Assembly: GCA_038373865.1 (NCBI GenBank)
Contig: JAXGGA010001605.1
Span: forward strand, 1-64,000
Direction: 5' to 3'
DNA from: Uloborus plumipes
Lineage: Eukaryota > Arthropoda > Arachnida > Araneae > Uloboridae
DNA length: 64,000 nt
A model generated the notes under the pieces. It saw only the letters and a program-made list of their open reading frames with translations, searched no databases and was not told where the DNA came from. The translations under genes were made by a program, and so were the position numbers. Within the stretch, counting starts at the first letter, position 1; each line of letters begins with the position of its first letter. Of this stretch, positions 34,211-48,882 are shown piece by piece.

Positions 34211-35013
34211 TATTTATAGAACAATTATAAAGTATATTCTTAAACATATAAGTCACAGATTCTATGCAGATTGCTTATGATGATAAAAAAAGGTATATCG
34301 CTTGCAGGATATCTATAGATTACACAGATTGTCAAAAGTTGTATTTCTGTGTTGTACACAGCACAAATGAAGCTTCAATGGCAACTGTTTGACATAATTT
34401 CCAAATCTGCATTAGTATAGTAAATCTAGGGCTCAAAACTTTACTATAATTACCAAACAAGTTCACATATGCACCATATAGTAATTCTACAGCAAATATA
34501 TGATCTCATCACAAATATATGATCTCATCACAAACATATGATCTCATAACGATATTACAAATGATCTCATAGCCGCTAAATGTTTATTACTATTACTGCA
34601 TTTCATGTTTAGATTGATGACAGACTACGGTGATTTGAAACCAATCTTGGGATTAATATATACGTGATAGACTGCTTAAATAAGTACGGTCTGCAGTATA
34701 CTTGAAGCAATTAGCTTACAGATTATTAGCAAGGAAATACGGACTAGAAAATACAGTATTTAAAAAGCAGTCAACAGTATTCGTAGATTTTCGTTTCTTG
34801 AAGTTAATCATTTTACTCGCAGTTTTGTTAGTTTATATTTCGCTTAGAAAATTTGAAGTTAGGTAGCAATGCTGTAAATATTTCTGTTTAAACAATTTAG
34901 GGCCAAAGTAGGAAGTAAAACTCAAGCCTAAATCTAATTCTAAAAAATAAGTTAATAGTAACTTATTTTTGATCCACACTCTACGAGAAACTACACGAAA
35001 AAATATTATTACA
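34211..35013. other. Non-coding; 21-bp tandem at 34497-34558
   Basis: ATATATGATCTCATCACAA repeats about three times with small changes at 34497-34558. Nothing else is recognisable. Confidence 0.6.
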
Positions 35014-35015
35014 CA

Positions 35016-35858
35016 CTAGCTTAATACCCGACGTTGCCCGGGTGCTTATTAATACAACATAGCATTCAGGGAAAAAAAGTTTGAAAGAGTTCTATTCATA
35101 TGGGTATAAAATAATTTGCATCAATTTGTCTCTTAGGTACAAACTTTGAAGAAAACTAAAATATTACAGAAAGTTAAACGTTTACAGAAAAATAGTCTTA
35201 TCAAAAGGTGAAAATTAAAGATAAATGTTGTCTGTGCTTTGCCGCGTCCACTGGCATGAAATATATGCACATGGAAGTGAAAAAATTGCATCAATTTCAC
35301 CCGCCAAATTTAAAATATTAACTTTTCTCTATTAATTGTTCCCACCTACAAAGTAAAAGTTATTATAACTCAGAAATAAATCTATTTCTCGTTCTGAAGG
35401 CTTATCTCCATTACAGACGCAACTGTCGTCGCATTGCAAATTTGAAATTCAAATCCGTGGTTCTTTTTATAAAGTCCACATGAATTATGATTGTTTTTTA
35501 CTTATTTCAATGCTAAAAGGAAATAGGTGAGCCTTAAATTGAAAATTCATTACTTTAATCGTAATCAATGTTGGAAAATACTCATATTTAAAAATCTTAA
35601 ATTTCATCAATTTGAATGCTAAAAGGCCTATCTCGATTACAATATAAATAGGCTAGATTCCTATAAAAGGGTCATTTTTTGACAAAAAATTTAAATTTGA
35701 GCTTTTTAGATTTTTTAAAATTTCAAGACTCCGCCTATGAGAATTCTAGGTTATCAAGGAACCTCTGTGTCAAGTTTGATGAAAATCTGAGGCAAACTGT
35801 GGATTTGTATAGAGAACAAGTATATATACATACACTCATTTTTATAGATATATATAGA
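35016..35858 (-). mobile_element. Non-autonomous Helitron, minus strand, ~843 bp
   Basis: On the minus strand the 5' end is A|TCTATATATATCTATAAAAA at 35858. The 3' end has the hairpin CCCGGGCAACGTCGGG, then TATTAAG and CTAG (35016-35019), followed by T. Internal blocks match 17273-17683. The frame at 35679-35894 is not conserved. No Rep/helicase. Confidence 0.75.
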
Positions 35859-36026
35859 TATGAAATGTTCCATTTATTCTTGAAAGGTTATTAAAAATAT
35901 GCATAGATGTATTGAAATCGTGTTGATAAACATGTATAAAGTTTTTCATAAAATTATTATTATTATTATTGTTGTGAAAATTATTTATTTTTTACTTTTA
36001 TTATCTACAGTTTCTACAATTTAAAT

Positions 36027-38390
<2,364 letters not shown>

Positions 38391-38826
38391 TACACTGTTA
38401 AAAAAAACCTGAATTTTCAGGAAGATTTTTACCGATTTTAACAGTAAATTTCCGTTTTCGTTTCAAAACATAACTTTTCCTTAAAAAAACGGAACTATTC
38501 CGTGAATTACCAAGTTGGAGAAACAAAAAACGGAATTTACCCGGTTTTGTGGTTGAAATATATCGAACGAGGAAGTAAGAGACAGTCTGAATAGACTTGG
38601 CGCGTGCGCAGATACGACTTAGTTTTTGGCAGCATAAATGATTCATAACTGAATCAAAGTGCACAGCAAAAGAAACGCAAAGTCATCGAGAATTAATATG
38701 CATGTTTAAGCTTCTATGAAAGCGACTTGTATTATTCGCATTAGCATGGAAAAGAGGACATCTGTGTCTCGTAGTTTGGATAGTTATTTTACAAAAAACA
38801 TCACATGCTAATGTTATTTAATCGTA

Positions 38827-39549
38827 CTAGGTGACCCGTGCGGAATTCCGCAAAAAAGAAAAAAAAAAAAAAACTCTAAACTTAAAATTAAATACGACAA
38901 TTTTTATTGGCTTCATTTGCACAACATCGCCATCTACTGCCGTCGTTCTGACAACTTTTCAAAGAGATCAAAGACACGTTCACTTTTACAACTACTACAA
39001 AAGTGATACATTATATTAAAATCAAATACCCAAGGCTACTACTAAACTAAATACTAACGTTATCGCAAAACTACCATAGTGTTTTGAAACAATAAAAGTT
39101 ACAATTAAGGTTTACCGAGCTAAGCCTTGGCTTGAAATGTCGCATTTAAAATTGATTTGAACAACAATGTAACGATTTTGACAGTTGAACAAAAAATTTA
39201 ACTTTTTCAAACTTCAATCGCTTATAAGTCGCTTAAACGTGGATTTTCGAGATTCTCGTTACGCGGCGCTAGCGGAGAAACGTTCTAAAGAACGCATTTT
39301 TTTTAATCTTTCGAATGAAATCAAAATGGAGACGATACGACAATTATTTCGCTAGATAGAGTCAATTTTGTGCCCAAAAATTGAAGTTCGAATAAAAAAC
39401 GAACCGACTCTTTTTAGAGGGTGGGTCTAATTTTCGTCAATAGCCCGCGGGATAAGCTTCAAAATCATAAATTTTCTTGCAATTCGATAAAGAAATGAGC
39501 GAGTTTCGACCGGGTATAGGATTCGGCTTAGAGAAATAATATATGGAGA
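38827..39549 (-). mobile_element. Second copy of the palindromic-hairpin Helitron
   Basis: Reverse complement of 18661-19379 with only scattered differences. 3' CTAG at 38827-38830 with T on the minus strand beyond; 5' TCTCC at 39549 preceded by A. It contains the GCGGAATTCCGC palindrome and the A-rich run before it. The apparent 62-codon frame at 38831-39019 is inside the element. Confidence 0.88.
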
Positions 39550-40688
39550 TTCCTCAGGACGTTATTATGTGTACCATTTTGTTTCTTGCTCAACATTTTT
39601 AAGAAGACTTCGTTTATCGCAATGGATAGAATCAAAATGGGCAACAAAAGGGCGTGTTAGTACATTTTAAAATCTACTCGCTCTATTGTTGCCTTTTTTG
39701 AGCAAGTTTTATTGAAGATAGGAGGTAAGAATTTTTAATTTTGTTACTACTATTTTTATTTTAATCTGAGTCCAGACTTAATAGTTAGTTATTTCATGAT
39801 GTAAACCAATTGTGCATTTTAGGAGTTGCATGTATAAACTTACCTTTGCTGAGGATTAGTAAAATTTATTGAAATGATTTTTGTAATTTTATATCAAGAT
39901 TTAAAAGTTTAGTCTCAAAACTTAGCTTTTTTACTGTATGACTTTACTTCGTTAATGTGACGAAATTAATGTTGTCAAATATTTCGCTACATTTGACGAA
40001 ATTCATCTCCAAAAAATGACGAAATGTTCGCTCGGGGTACATTCTTGGAAGTGATTTCATCAAAAACAAAGAAAATATCGTTAATTTTGAGAGTGCATTT
40101 CTGAAAGTGTTGATCACTATGAACACCATAACGTAAATATATATGAAAATAGAGGAAATCAGTAAAAATACAGGATTTTTTTTTTAAGGAACCACGCATG
40201 TTTCAAATTCAGAAAGGAAAAAAAAGAACTTTCGGAAGAACTTAATTTTTATTCAAACATAAGAAAAAATATTTTCAAAAGAATGCACCTTGTTAATACT
40301 TTTTAATTTTTTGAAGTTATGTGCTCGGAAATACTATGCATTGATCATTCCATCTTCAAAATATTTGAGTATTTTATGCGAGATTGATGTAATCTTTTCG
40401 AAAAAATTATATTTTAATGAACTAAAACTTTTAGTGAAAAAAAAAAGCAAATTCTTGTATTGCTTTAGTATTTTTTTAAAGGCAAGATGTTTAAGAGTTT
40501 GAAGTATGAGCGGATATTTTCAAACTTTTTCTAAAAAACAAAATTCGTAAGAGTTTTAAGTTTACATTTTTGCTCATCATTTTGTCTTATGTATATATAA
40601 TTTTCCGGTGAGCTAGTTTACGCTCCTTTTTTAATTGCTCTATTTTTCTGTTTCTCATTTTCCCATATTTTAATCACCCACATTTTTA

Positions 40689-41234
40689 CGTTATAGGCTT
40701 ATACCTATACGCTTATACTTATATATGCAAGATGGAAAATTATTGAAATTTTGCAAAATAAACAAGCGCTTTTATAGCAGCTTAATATTAATAGCAAATT
40801 ATATATGAAAGTTCAATAAATTAGTCCTTTAAGTGGCGCAAAATGTGTAGATTGGAAAAAACAACAAATGAACAAATTGAAATTTTAAGAACCTTTAGAG
40901 AAACATTTAAAAATTTACGAAGCAATATAAACATATAAAAAGAACAAACGAAAAAGATAATGCAGCACATTACCCATGTTTGTTCTTTTTATATGTTTAT
41001 ATTGTTTCGCAAATTTTCAAATGTTTCTTAAAATTTCAATTTGTGCATTTGTTGTTTTACACAATCTACGCATTTTGCGACACTTAAAGGACTAATTTAT
41101 TGAACTTCCATAGATAATTTGCTATTGATATTAAGCTGCTATAGCGCTTGTTAATTTGCAAAATTTAAATAATTTTCCATCTTGCATGTATATATATATA
41201 AGTCAAAGCGTATAGGTATAAGCCTATAATAACG
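40689..41234. repeat. Long hairpin: two ~260-bp arms, ~27-bp spacer
   Basis: Arms 40689-40949 and 40977-41234 are inverted copies (CGTTATAGGCTTATACCTAT on the left; inverse on the right near 41215; TATAAAAAGAACAAAC next to the loop). They are diverged by perhaps ten per cent with small indels. A transcript through it could fold into a long double strand. Confidence 0.85.
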
Positions 41235-41424
41235 TATAAGCGGGGATAATAAGAACCGAAAAAATGAAGAACGGAGAATTACGAAACGAAAAAATGCCGA
41301 ACGGAAAAATGACGAACCGAGCTTCTGTAAAATCACATAAATATAATTAACGAAACGGAAACACTCCGGCAACTCAGCTGCCGTATATGTTTTCGTTATT
41401 TTCAGGACATTTTTTAACAGTGTA

Positions 41425-42019
41425 TGTTACCTGCATCACTATTGTTATTTTTAGCTGTGTTAAAGACAAAATCAGAAAAAACATGAGTGTTAACAGGTGT
41501 TCCGATTTATACCAATTCGCTGCGTGAATAAGAACATCTCTCACTAAAACATTACATGAACGTTTCTCTGTAAACTTGTAATTGGCTGTTCGAACCGAGT
41601 GTTTCAAAAATAATAAAGTGTAATAAAGTTTGTATCTCTCTTAATTCAAGCAAAGCATTAATACGTTTCGGCCCAATTGTATTTGGAGCGATAACAATTA
41701 AATTTTTTTCTAGAAATTATCTAAGCCCTAAAAACTTAGTTCCCTGGCTGTCACAATCCCATAATGTTTCAAAAAACCTATTAGCACTACATAAATTTGG
41801 CAATTAATATCTAAAAATAGAATAATGAAAATATATTTTTATCATGAAACTAGTAGATATGCCCGGCGTCTCGCAGATTAAAATGCAACAAGTGAAATCC
41901 AAGAAGGTATTTTTTGTGACATCGTGGTCAGTCAAATAGGCCTGAAGGACAACGTAAAATCAAACTTAAATGCGTTATTCATCTGTGATGGTTTTCTAAA
42001 AAATCTGGTATGGGCCCCA
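41425..42019. other. No recognisable feature
   Basis: AT-rich spacer. No supported gene. Confidence 0.5.
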
Positions 42020-42790
42020 CACTACTTCCTTTTACGTGTAAATTTCTTAGTAGTTGCGTTAAGTGTCAAAAAAAGTGCTTGGAGTGAGCAAGGTAACAAT
42101 TCAAATATTTACTCCCCTAATCTGCCACGAAACAATGCAAAAAATATTTAACAATGGTTAATTTTCTAAATATTTGCTGATTTTAATATCATTCAGTGAA
42201 TTTTTCGCAAAATATCGCCAATAGCGCCAAGTTGAACCCAAATTCAAAATAAAAATTTTTCGCCAAATTTGTCGCCAACTTGGCGATATGTCGCCAAGTT
42301 GGCGTCAAACACTTGGCGACCAAAAGCTTGGCGACATATCGCCAAGTGGTCGCGCCAATTCATATCACTTGAGTCTGCATTGAAATTAACACTGATTTAC
42401 CCCCAAAAAGGGGTAAAACACTCCCTTGGGAACATTCAAATGCAACCACAAGGGGAGGTGCACAACTAGACCATACTCAGAGCCTACATACCAAGCTAGA
42501 AGTTTCTACGGTATATAGTTTTTGAGTTATGCGAGCCACATACGCACATACATCCGCACATACGTACATACAGACGTCACGAGAAAACTCGTCGTAATTA
42601 ACTCGGGGGTGGTTGAAAATAATTTTTCGGCTGCTTATATGTTGGTAGGTACATATGCACGTGCTGACAGGTCGAAAAAACTACTGAACATTCATTCGGG
42701 GGTGAGCAAAATCAAAATTTAGACTCAAATTTGAGTGATTTTTTTTTCGCGATCACAATACTTCCTTTACTACGTAAAAGGAAGTAAAAA
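42020..42790 (-). repeat. Dispersed repeat with ACTTCCTTTTACG ends
   Basis: ACTTCCTTTTACGTGTAAA near 42023 and an imperfect palindrome TACTTCCTTTACTACGTAAA at 42760-42788 mark the ends. Inside are (ACATACG)n-like runs at 42540 and a cluster of CGCCAAGT/ACTTGGCG words at 42215-42352. I remember ACTTCCTTTTACG repeats as common in spider-like genomes but cannot name the family. Short frames here are not genes. Confidence 0.55.
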
Positions 42791-43236
42791 CTGCGTTTCC
42801 ACTTTTGAAAATTAAAAAGAGAAGTATTATATATTCAAGGGTGAATACTCAAGAAAGAAACATTTCTTAACTATTTGAATTGAGAGAAGCCTCAGGTCGA
42901 ATTCTACGCGAAGCAAAGACAATATCAAACGCAAAATTAGCTATAGAGAAGAAGTTGAGCTGAAGCACTAAATAATGATTTGAATGGGGGAACGCCTTTA
43001 AAAAATTAGAGATTTTATGAGGAAGTTTGAACTAAAATTAGAATAAAAAAAGAACTACCTGTCATTTTTTTTCTTAATTGGTCTCTTGATGTGCCCAGTA
43101 ATGACACAAACAAACTGTGAAAGTTTTAGCGAAATTCGACGGATAGTATTTGAGTCTATAAAGAACATACATAGGTACAAACATAGGTACAAGATACATA
43201 CATAGATACATACATTCATTTGTACTTTCTTCTATA
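42791..43236. other. Non-coding; degraded repeat tail
   Basis: Contains GTGAAAGTTTTAGCGAAATT and a run of ACATACATAGGTACAAACAT type at 43165-43215, typical of degraded repeat 3' tails. No gene. Confidence 0.4.
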
Positions 43237-44102
43237 TCTAATATATAGAAGAAAGTATTGGATTCGTGAAAATTTTCGAATGTCGAATTTTGACGGATTT
43301 GCACGTTTTGAGGTGCGCTGAGTCCATTTCGATCATTTTTGGAAAATGTCTGTCTGTGTGTCTGTGTGTGTGTGAGTCTGTATGTGTGTGACCAGTTTTT
43401 GTGGCCGCGCTAGAGCAAAAACTACTGCATGAAATCGAACAAAAATTTTTGCACATATGTACCACCATGTGAACTGGTGCACCTGACTTTTTTTAGCGAA
43501 TTCCTCCAAGGGGGGTGGAGCAATCGCACGTTTTCTGCGCGTGGGTGATTGCTATATCTCAGGAAGTAACCGGCGGAATCAAACGAAAATTGGTCCATAG
43601 GTATACCCTATTGAGTACAGGTGTTGATTCAATTTGTGTGTCAATATCTCAAAGGTGGGTGGAGCAATCGAGCGTTCTTCTTATTGAATGTAACTGCTAT
43701 ATCTCGAGAAGTAATGAACGAAATCGAACAAGAATTGGCACTCAAGTAGACGTTAAAGAGTAAAAGAGTCGAATCAATTTTTGTGTCAATCGCTCAAAGG
43801 GGGGTCGTGCAATTAAAAGTGCTTATTTTGTCATTGCACCTACTATATCTCGAGAAATATTGCTGCGATTTGAATGAAATTTGGAAAACCACTAACCCAA
43901 TATGGAAGCAAGCATCGATTAAATTTTGTCGCCAATCGCCCCAGGAGGAGGGTGGGGTGATTTTTGCGCTTAGTCAACAATGCGAAAAATTAATTCATTA
44001 AAAAATCGCTTTCACGCTATTTAATTATTAAAACAGCTGAAAACTTTCAATGATTTGAAATTTTTAACTGTTGCCAATTTCTTTTTACTAACAAATAAAA
44101 TG

Positions 44103-44886
44103 TGTGGCATCTCCAAGTCCTTTGCCGAACAGGATCGGCGAGCTTAAAAGGACAGCTGGGGCATTCCCTAGTCCCTTGCCGAAAAGGTACGGCCACCTTT
44201 AAAAGGCGAGCTATTCACTACTCACGTGCCGCTGGCTGCGGTTGAGTGATAGAGAGGGCCAAGCCAATTGTGTCCCAAAACTGGAAGCTCGCGCTCGTGA
44301 AAGGAGTCTGGATGTTTCCCGACGAGGTGGCGCCCGGGTGACACTATAGTAACGCAGCAGAACGGGCGTATGCTGACACTTCAGGGACCGGGTCCTTTTG
44401 CTTGTTACCGCCGGGCCCAGACACCGCTAACGGCCTATGCTGATTAGGCGCCAGTTACCTCGGCCAATCAAGGCTTGTTCTGCAGCTCCCTCTACGCGTC
44501 ACATGCGTCGTCATGACTTCTGGGCCAATAAGAAAATTTAAGGGGGCTTCATGGCCCAACCCATTTTTTGGCCCAGAGCTTCGTCGACAGGACTCCAAAC
44601 TTCAGATTGATCCGGGACTCGAGAGACCGTGCATCTCCGGCTTGTTTAAGTCGTGAGAACTATATATATTTGGACACCACTGAGGCAACTGTGTTTGCCG
44701 GTAAATTTGTTTGTAACCTCTTCAGTGTAACTTTTCTTTTCTTTTATTTTATTCGAGTTTTTTTTTTAATGTAAATAAATTTTTTTTGGTTAACTTAATT
44801 TGACTCGTCAAGTTTATTCTAGTGGTGATCCTTCTTTTTATCGCTCGGTTGATTACCAATTACTTCTGTTTGGCGAAGACGTCACA
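44103..44886 (+). repeat. 5' LTR of the second gypsy element
   Basis: Starts TGTGGCATCTCCAAGTCC, ends AAGACGTCACA. CTATATATATTTGG near 44660 is a possible TATA box, and TAAATAAATT near 44772 a possible poly(A) signal. The 68-codon frame at 44568-44774 is within the LTR. Confidence 0.95.
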
Positions 44887-44903
44887 GCTAGTAATAATTA
44901 ATC

Positions 44904-44922
44904 TGGTGGCAGCGTCGGGATT
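44904..44922 (+). other. Candidate primer binding site, tRNA-Leu-like
   Basis: TGGTGGCAGCGTCGGGATT begins 17 bases after the LTR. From memory it resembles the complement of a tRNA-Leu 3' end with about two mismatches. The gap to the LTR is longer than usual. Confidence 0.5.
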
Positions 44923-45412
44923 ATGTTTTAGAAGATTAAAACAGACCCATTGTCACTTTTAGTCTTTTTCTTTGGCTTTTTTTCAAAATTTACTTTGTTC
45001 CCAAAATTCTGTTAGTTTACTAAAATACCTGTCCCTGAGTAATCGAAAACTCAAAAGTTTATTTTCTGTGGTGCCTCATATATCATATTGGATTACCTGC
45101 GGATCAATAGGATGCAGAAAAGGGTGAGTCCAGTCTTTGTTTCTCGTTTTCTTTGGGCAGCTTCAGGTTGTTGATAGGGAAATTTTAGGTGTATTTTAAT
45201 GTAAAAGAATTTTTTGGAAGGGATAAAATTTGATGAAGTAATTTTGAATAACTTGTGTAGTTTGAAAGAAAGACTTTAAGTGTTATTGTTTAATTCTAGA
45301 TAGTTAGACTGCGAAAAAATTGTTTTGCAGATTTAAAGCAATCAGTTTAAAGGAATTCATGTGAGGAAGTTGATTTAGTGTTTAATTGGATGTCATTTTA
45401 AATTCGATTAAA

Positions 45413-46339
45413 ATGAGCGCTTTCCTTTTTGAGGTGGATAAAGATCACCTAAGATCCATAGCCTCGGAGTTCGGTGTGGTGACGTCTGACTCAGACACCC
45501 GCCGGCAGATAGTTAAAGCAATTGTTGCGGCTACGGATTACGATGAAGCGTTTGCCATGTCCACATGGACGCTCTTGAAAGAGAAGGAAAGGGAAAATAT
45601 AGCAAGAGAAAAAGAGAAGGAGAGAGTCGAGAGAGAAATACGGGAAAGGTATAAAGAACGGCAGTTCGAGTTAGATAAGTTAAAACTAACAACAGCTGTA
45701 GAAACAGCGAGCCTAAACTCAAATTTGTCATCGAGTGGGGAGATTATTCATAGAAGAGCTAATTTGAAACATCTTGTCCCGAGATTTGACCCCAAGCAAT
45801 TGGATGTCTCGTTATTTTTCGAATTATTCGAGAGACAGGCAAAAAAAGAGGAGGTAGAGGAAGACGGGTGGGTTTCTCAGCTGATTCCGCTGCTTCCCCC
45901 CGAAGTAGCAGAGCTCATTGTGAAGGAACCACCCGAAAAAAGTGACGACTTTGCTCACATAAAGCGTTTGCTGATGAAAAGGTTCAAGTTAAATGCTGTG
46001 GAATTACGAATTAAATTTGAGGAGCACAAACGTAAGTCAGGTGCCTCATGGTCGGACCTTACGTTTGAATTGAGGAGTTACCTAAACAATTGGCTGGAAA
46101 CGGCGGAAATTAATTCATTCGAGGGACTTAAAGAGTTGTTGCTCACAGAGCAGTTAAAAAAAGGACCCCCGATGAATTGCGAGACCATTTTTTGGATTCG
46201 TGGGAGAGCTTTCGAAAAGCTTCAGAGTTGGCGGAAAAACTTGACCACTACGAGAGCCTTCGACGAACCTTCAAGAAAACGGAAGGGAAACCAAACGACT
46301 CTAAACCTTTCAAAACACAAAAGTGGGGGAAGGGAGTAG
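45413..46339 (+). pseudogene. gag: Gag of the second gypsy element, cut by A-run frame change
   Basis: The preferred start is ATG at 45413 (MSAFLFEVDKDHLRSIASEF), nine codons inside the open frame. A SAP-like N-terminus is followed by a charged coiled-coil (EKERENIAREKEKERVEREI region), then a capsid-like domain (LVPRFDPKQLDVSLFFELFE onward). After the seven-A run at 46156-46162 the Gag-like reading continues in the -1 frame (46163 onward, DHFLDSWESF), while the original frame runs on to 46339 as probable nonsense. Either an A was lost or gained, or the ribosome slips on A AAA AAA. I favour mutation, because the slip would fall inside capsid. Confidence 0.85.
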
Positions 46340-47919
46340 TTAATCAGGCAAGAGTAAACAACAATAGCAAATCGGAGATTGTCGATAAGAAAGAGCCCCC
46401 AAAAGTGGAAAAAAATAGTAATTTCGAAAGACGGAGAGAAATAGTTTGCTATTTTTGTTCTGAAAAGGGACATATTAAGCCAAATTGCCCGGAGTTTAAG
46501 CGATCGTTAGGAGAGCCAATTAATCATGTAGGAGTCGTTAAGGAATTGGGGGTAGGTTTTGCCCCTTATTTAAAAGAAGGGAAAATAAATGGGGAAGAAA
46601 GGAAGTTGCTCCGAGATACAGGTACAAATCTGGATCTCATCCCGCGAAGTTGGGTTAAAACAAAAGATTTTACGGGGGAATACGTGTATGTAAAGCAACC
46701 ATTGGATGCTGAGTGTAAATGTTTGCCGTTAGCAGAAGTCTGTATCGAAACAGAGGAAGGCCGTGTGATTTCCAAAGCTGCGGTTAAGACCGTTGAAAGC
46801 GATGCGAATGTTTATTTGTTGGGGAACCGGACGGCTGAATTGTTTTTGCGTTTAAAGAGCGTTTCACCTGAATTCATAAACGCGGTTGAAACTCGGAGTT
46901 CCTTACGTCAGCGCAAGCTGCAGGAGCGAACTGAGCTAGAGTCCCCCGGGGATATTGAGAGAGCGAGAACTTTTTCTCCGGCTGAAGAAGAGAAAGAGAA
47001 TTGCAGCCTACCCCCGGCCGAGGTTTTCGAGGGGTTGGAGCTGGCTGAAATCGACGCTGGCTCATTCGAGCGTGAGCAAAAAGAGTGTTTATCTTTGAAA
47101 CCCCTTTGGGAAGAAAGTGGGAAAGGGGAAGGTAGTGAATTTAAATGCCGGAAAGGAAAACTTGTCCGAGTGAGCAAATCTAAGCTGGGCGAGGAAAGGG
47201 TGCAGCTTTGCATTCCATCAAATATGACAGAGAAAATTATGAAATTTTGTCATAATGGCACATCGGGTCACTTAGGTGTCACGAAGATGAAAGATAAAGT
47301 GTTGCGACATTTCTTTTGGCCGAAGTGTTATGCACAGATTGAATCGTATGTGAAAGCGTGTGACGCGTGTCAACGCGTGGGAAAGAAGGGGGATCAAAAA
47401 AAGGCCCCATTGAAACTCGTGCCGATAATTTCAGAGCCGTTTTCTTTAATAAATATTGATGCAGTGGGACCCCTTCCGGGATCTACGAATGGGAACAGGT
47501 ACCTAATAACGTCCATCTGCATGGCCTCGAAATACCCTGAAGCTATACCTGTGGCAGATATAAAGTCCCCAAATGTGATAGATGCGTTGTTGTGCACGTT
47601 TTCGAGGACAGGGTTTCCTCGGGAGGTTCAAAGTGACCTAGGACGCTCTTTCACCAGTATTCTGACGACAGAGTTTTTTGAAAGGTTCGGAATTAAGGTT
47701 AGGCATTCCTCGATTTACCATCCAATGAGCAACCCAGTGGAACGTATGCACTCTTCCATTAAACGCATATTAAAAGCATTATGCGTGGAGTCAGGTGAAG
47801 ATTGGGAAAAAAATTTGCCTATGGCTTTGTTTGCGCTTAGGACAGTGACTCACGAGAGTACGGGTTTTAGCCCTGCTGAGCTAGTACATGGGAAAAATCT
47901 ACGGAACACCCAAACTTAG
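46163..47919 (+). pseudogene. pol: Gag C-terminus, zinc knuckle, protease and integrase
   Basis: Residues are counted from 46177. Zinc knuckle CYFCSEKGHIKPNC at 91-104; protease DTG at 147-149 in LLRDTGTNLDLIP; integrase HHCC with H359, H365, C395, C398; catalytic D428 (INIDAVGPLP), D487 (VQSDLGRSF) and E522 (SNPVERMHS). By my count 34 residues lie between D487 and E522 instead of 35. The frame ends at an in-frame TAG (47917-47919), and the same frame stays open afterwards. The product would process the polyprotein and insert the cDNA. Confidence 0.92.
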
Positions 47920-48882
47920 CTGTACGAAAATTGGATGACCCCAGAAGAATCCGATCCCAACGTAGTTGAATACATAATGAATTTGACAAACCGCTTAAAA
48001 AGATGCCAAGAGTTGGCGGTAGAAAAAATGGGCGACATGCAGGTACGGAGAAAAGTATGGTACGATAAGAACGCGGTGAATAGGCAATTTAAAGTGGGAG
48101 ATCAGGTTTTGGTATTGGCGACCAGTAAAGCTAACAAAATGGCAGTAAACTGGATGGGACCGGGAGTGGTTACGAGTAAAATCTCGGAAACAAATTATAT
48201 AGTGGACGTCCCCGAGAGAAGAGACAAAAACACAATTTTTCATGTCAATTTGTTAAAACCGTATCATAAACGTCCTGAACGCGTGAATTTACTAATGGAG
48301 GAAGATAGGGAAGATGTAGAGGAGGAAGCGGAAATTCCTTTTCCTTTGGCGGATCCTACGATGTTTGATTTGCAAGAGATGCTAAGGGCAAGCGAGTTAG
48401 AGCAACGCGCTACAGAGAATCAAATAGGAAAATTGAGGAAAGTACTCCAGAAGCATCGGGGCGTGTTTTCATCAGACCCGGGAAGCACAGACTTGGTAAC
48501 AATGGACATAGAGTTAACCAGCAAAGACCCCGTCAGGTCGCGGCCTTATAGGATGTCCCCACGGCAAACTGAAATATTAAGAGAGGAAATCAAGAGATTA
48601 CTAGATTTGGGAGTAATTGAGATAGAACAAAGCGATTATACGAGTCCAATGATTTTGGTAGAGGTTCCGGGTAAAGATCCGCGCCCTTGCGTAGATTATC
48701 GAAAATTAAACGCGATAACACGAACAGAATTTTTCCCGCTCCCAAATATCGAGGAAGTTGTTGAGCGAGTGAGCGCAGCCCCATTCATCACGCTGATGGA
48801 TTTGTCAAAAGGGTATTTTCAAATTCCCCTAACTGAAAGAGCCAGTCGCTACGCGGCGTTTGTAACCCCTTTTGGGACATAA
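47920..48882 (+). pseudogene. pol: GPY-like domain and N-terminal half of RT
   Basis: In the same frame as integrase, just past the TAG. FKVGDQVLVLATSKANKMAV through TIFHVNLLKPYH is the module that follows integrase in gypsy elements (GPY/F type, 48085-48265). A linker and then RT follow: VRSRPYRMSP, YTSPMILVEVPGKDPRPCVD (48640-48696), YRKLNAITRTEFFPLPNIEE and LMDLSKGYFQIPL. The frame stops at 48880-48882 in the middle of RT, immediately before a one-base frame change. Confidence 0.92.

Larger units (their letters stand above)
38393..41422. mobile_element. TA-flanked element with CACTGTTAAAAAA ends
   Basis: CACTGTTAAAAAAAACCTGAA at 38393 (first 13 bases strongest) is inverted as TTCAGGACATTTTTTAACAGTG ending at 41422. 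TA flanks both sides. The stretch holds a nested Helitron (38827-39549) and a large hairpin (40689-41234), and no transposase. The ends are short, so two separate elements of one family cannot be excluded. Confidence 0.45.

Noticed and set aside
44568..44774. 68-codon frame repeated at 50767-50967
   Set aside because: It occurs twice only because it lies in both LTRs; no known protein.
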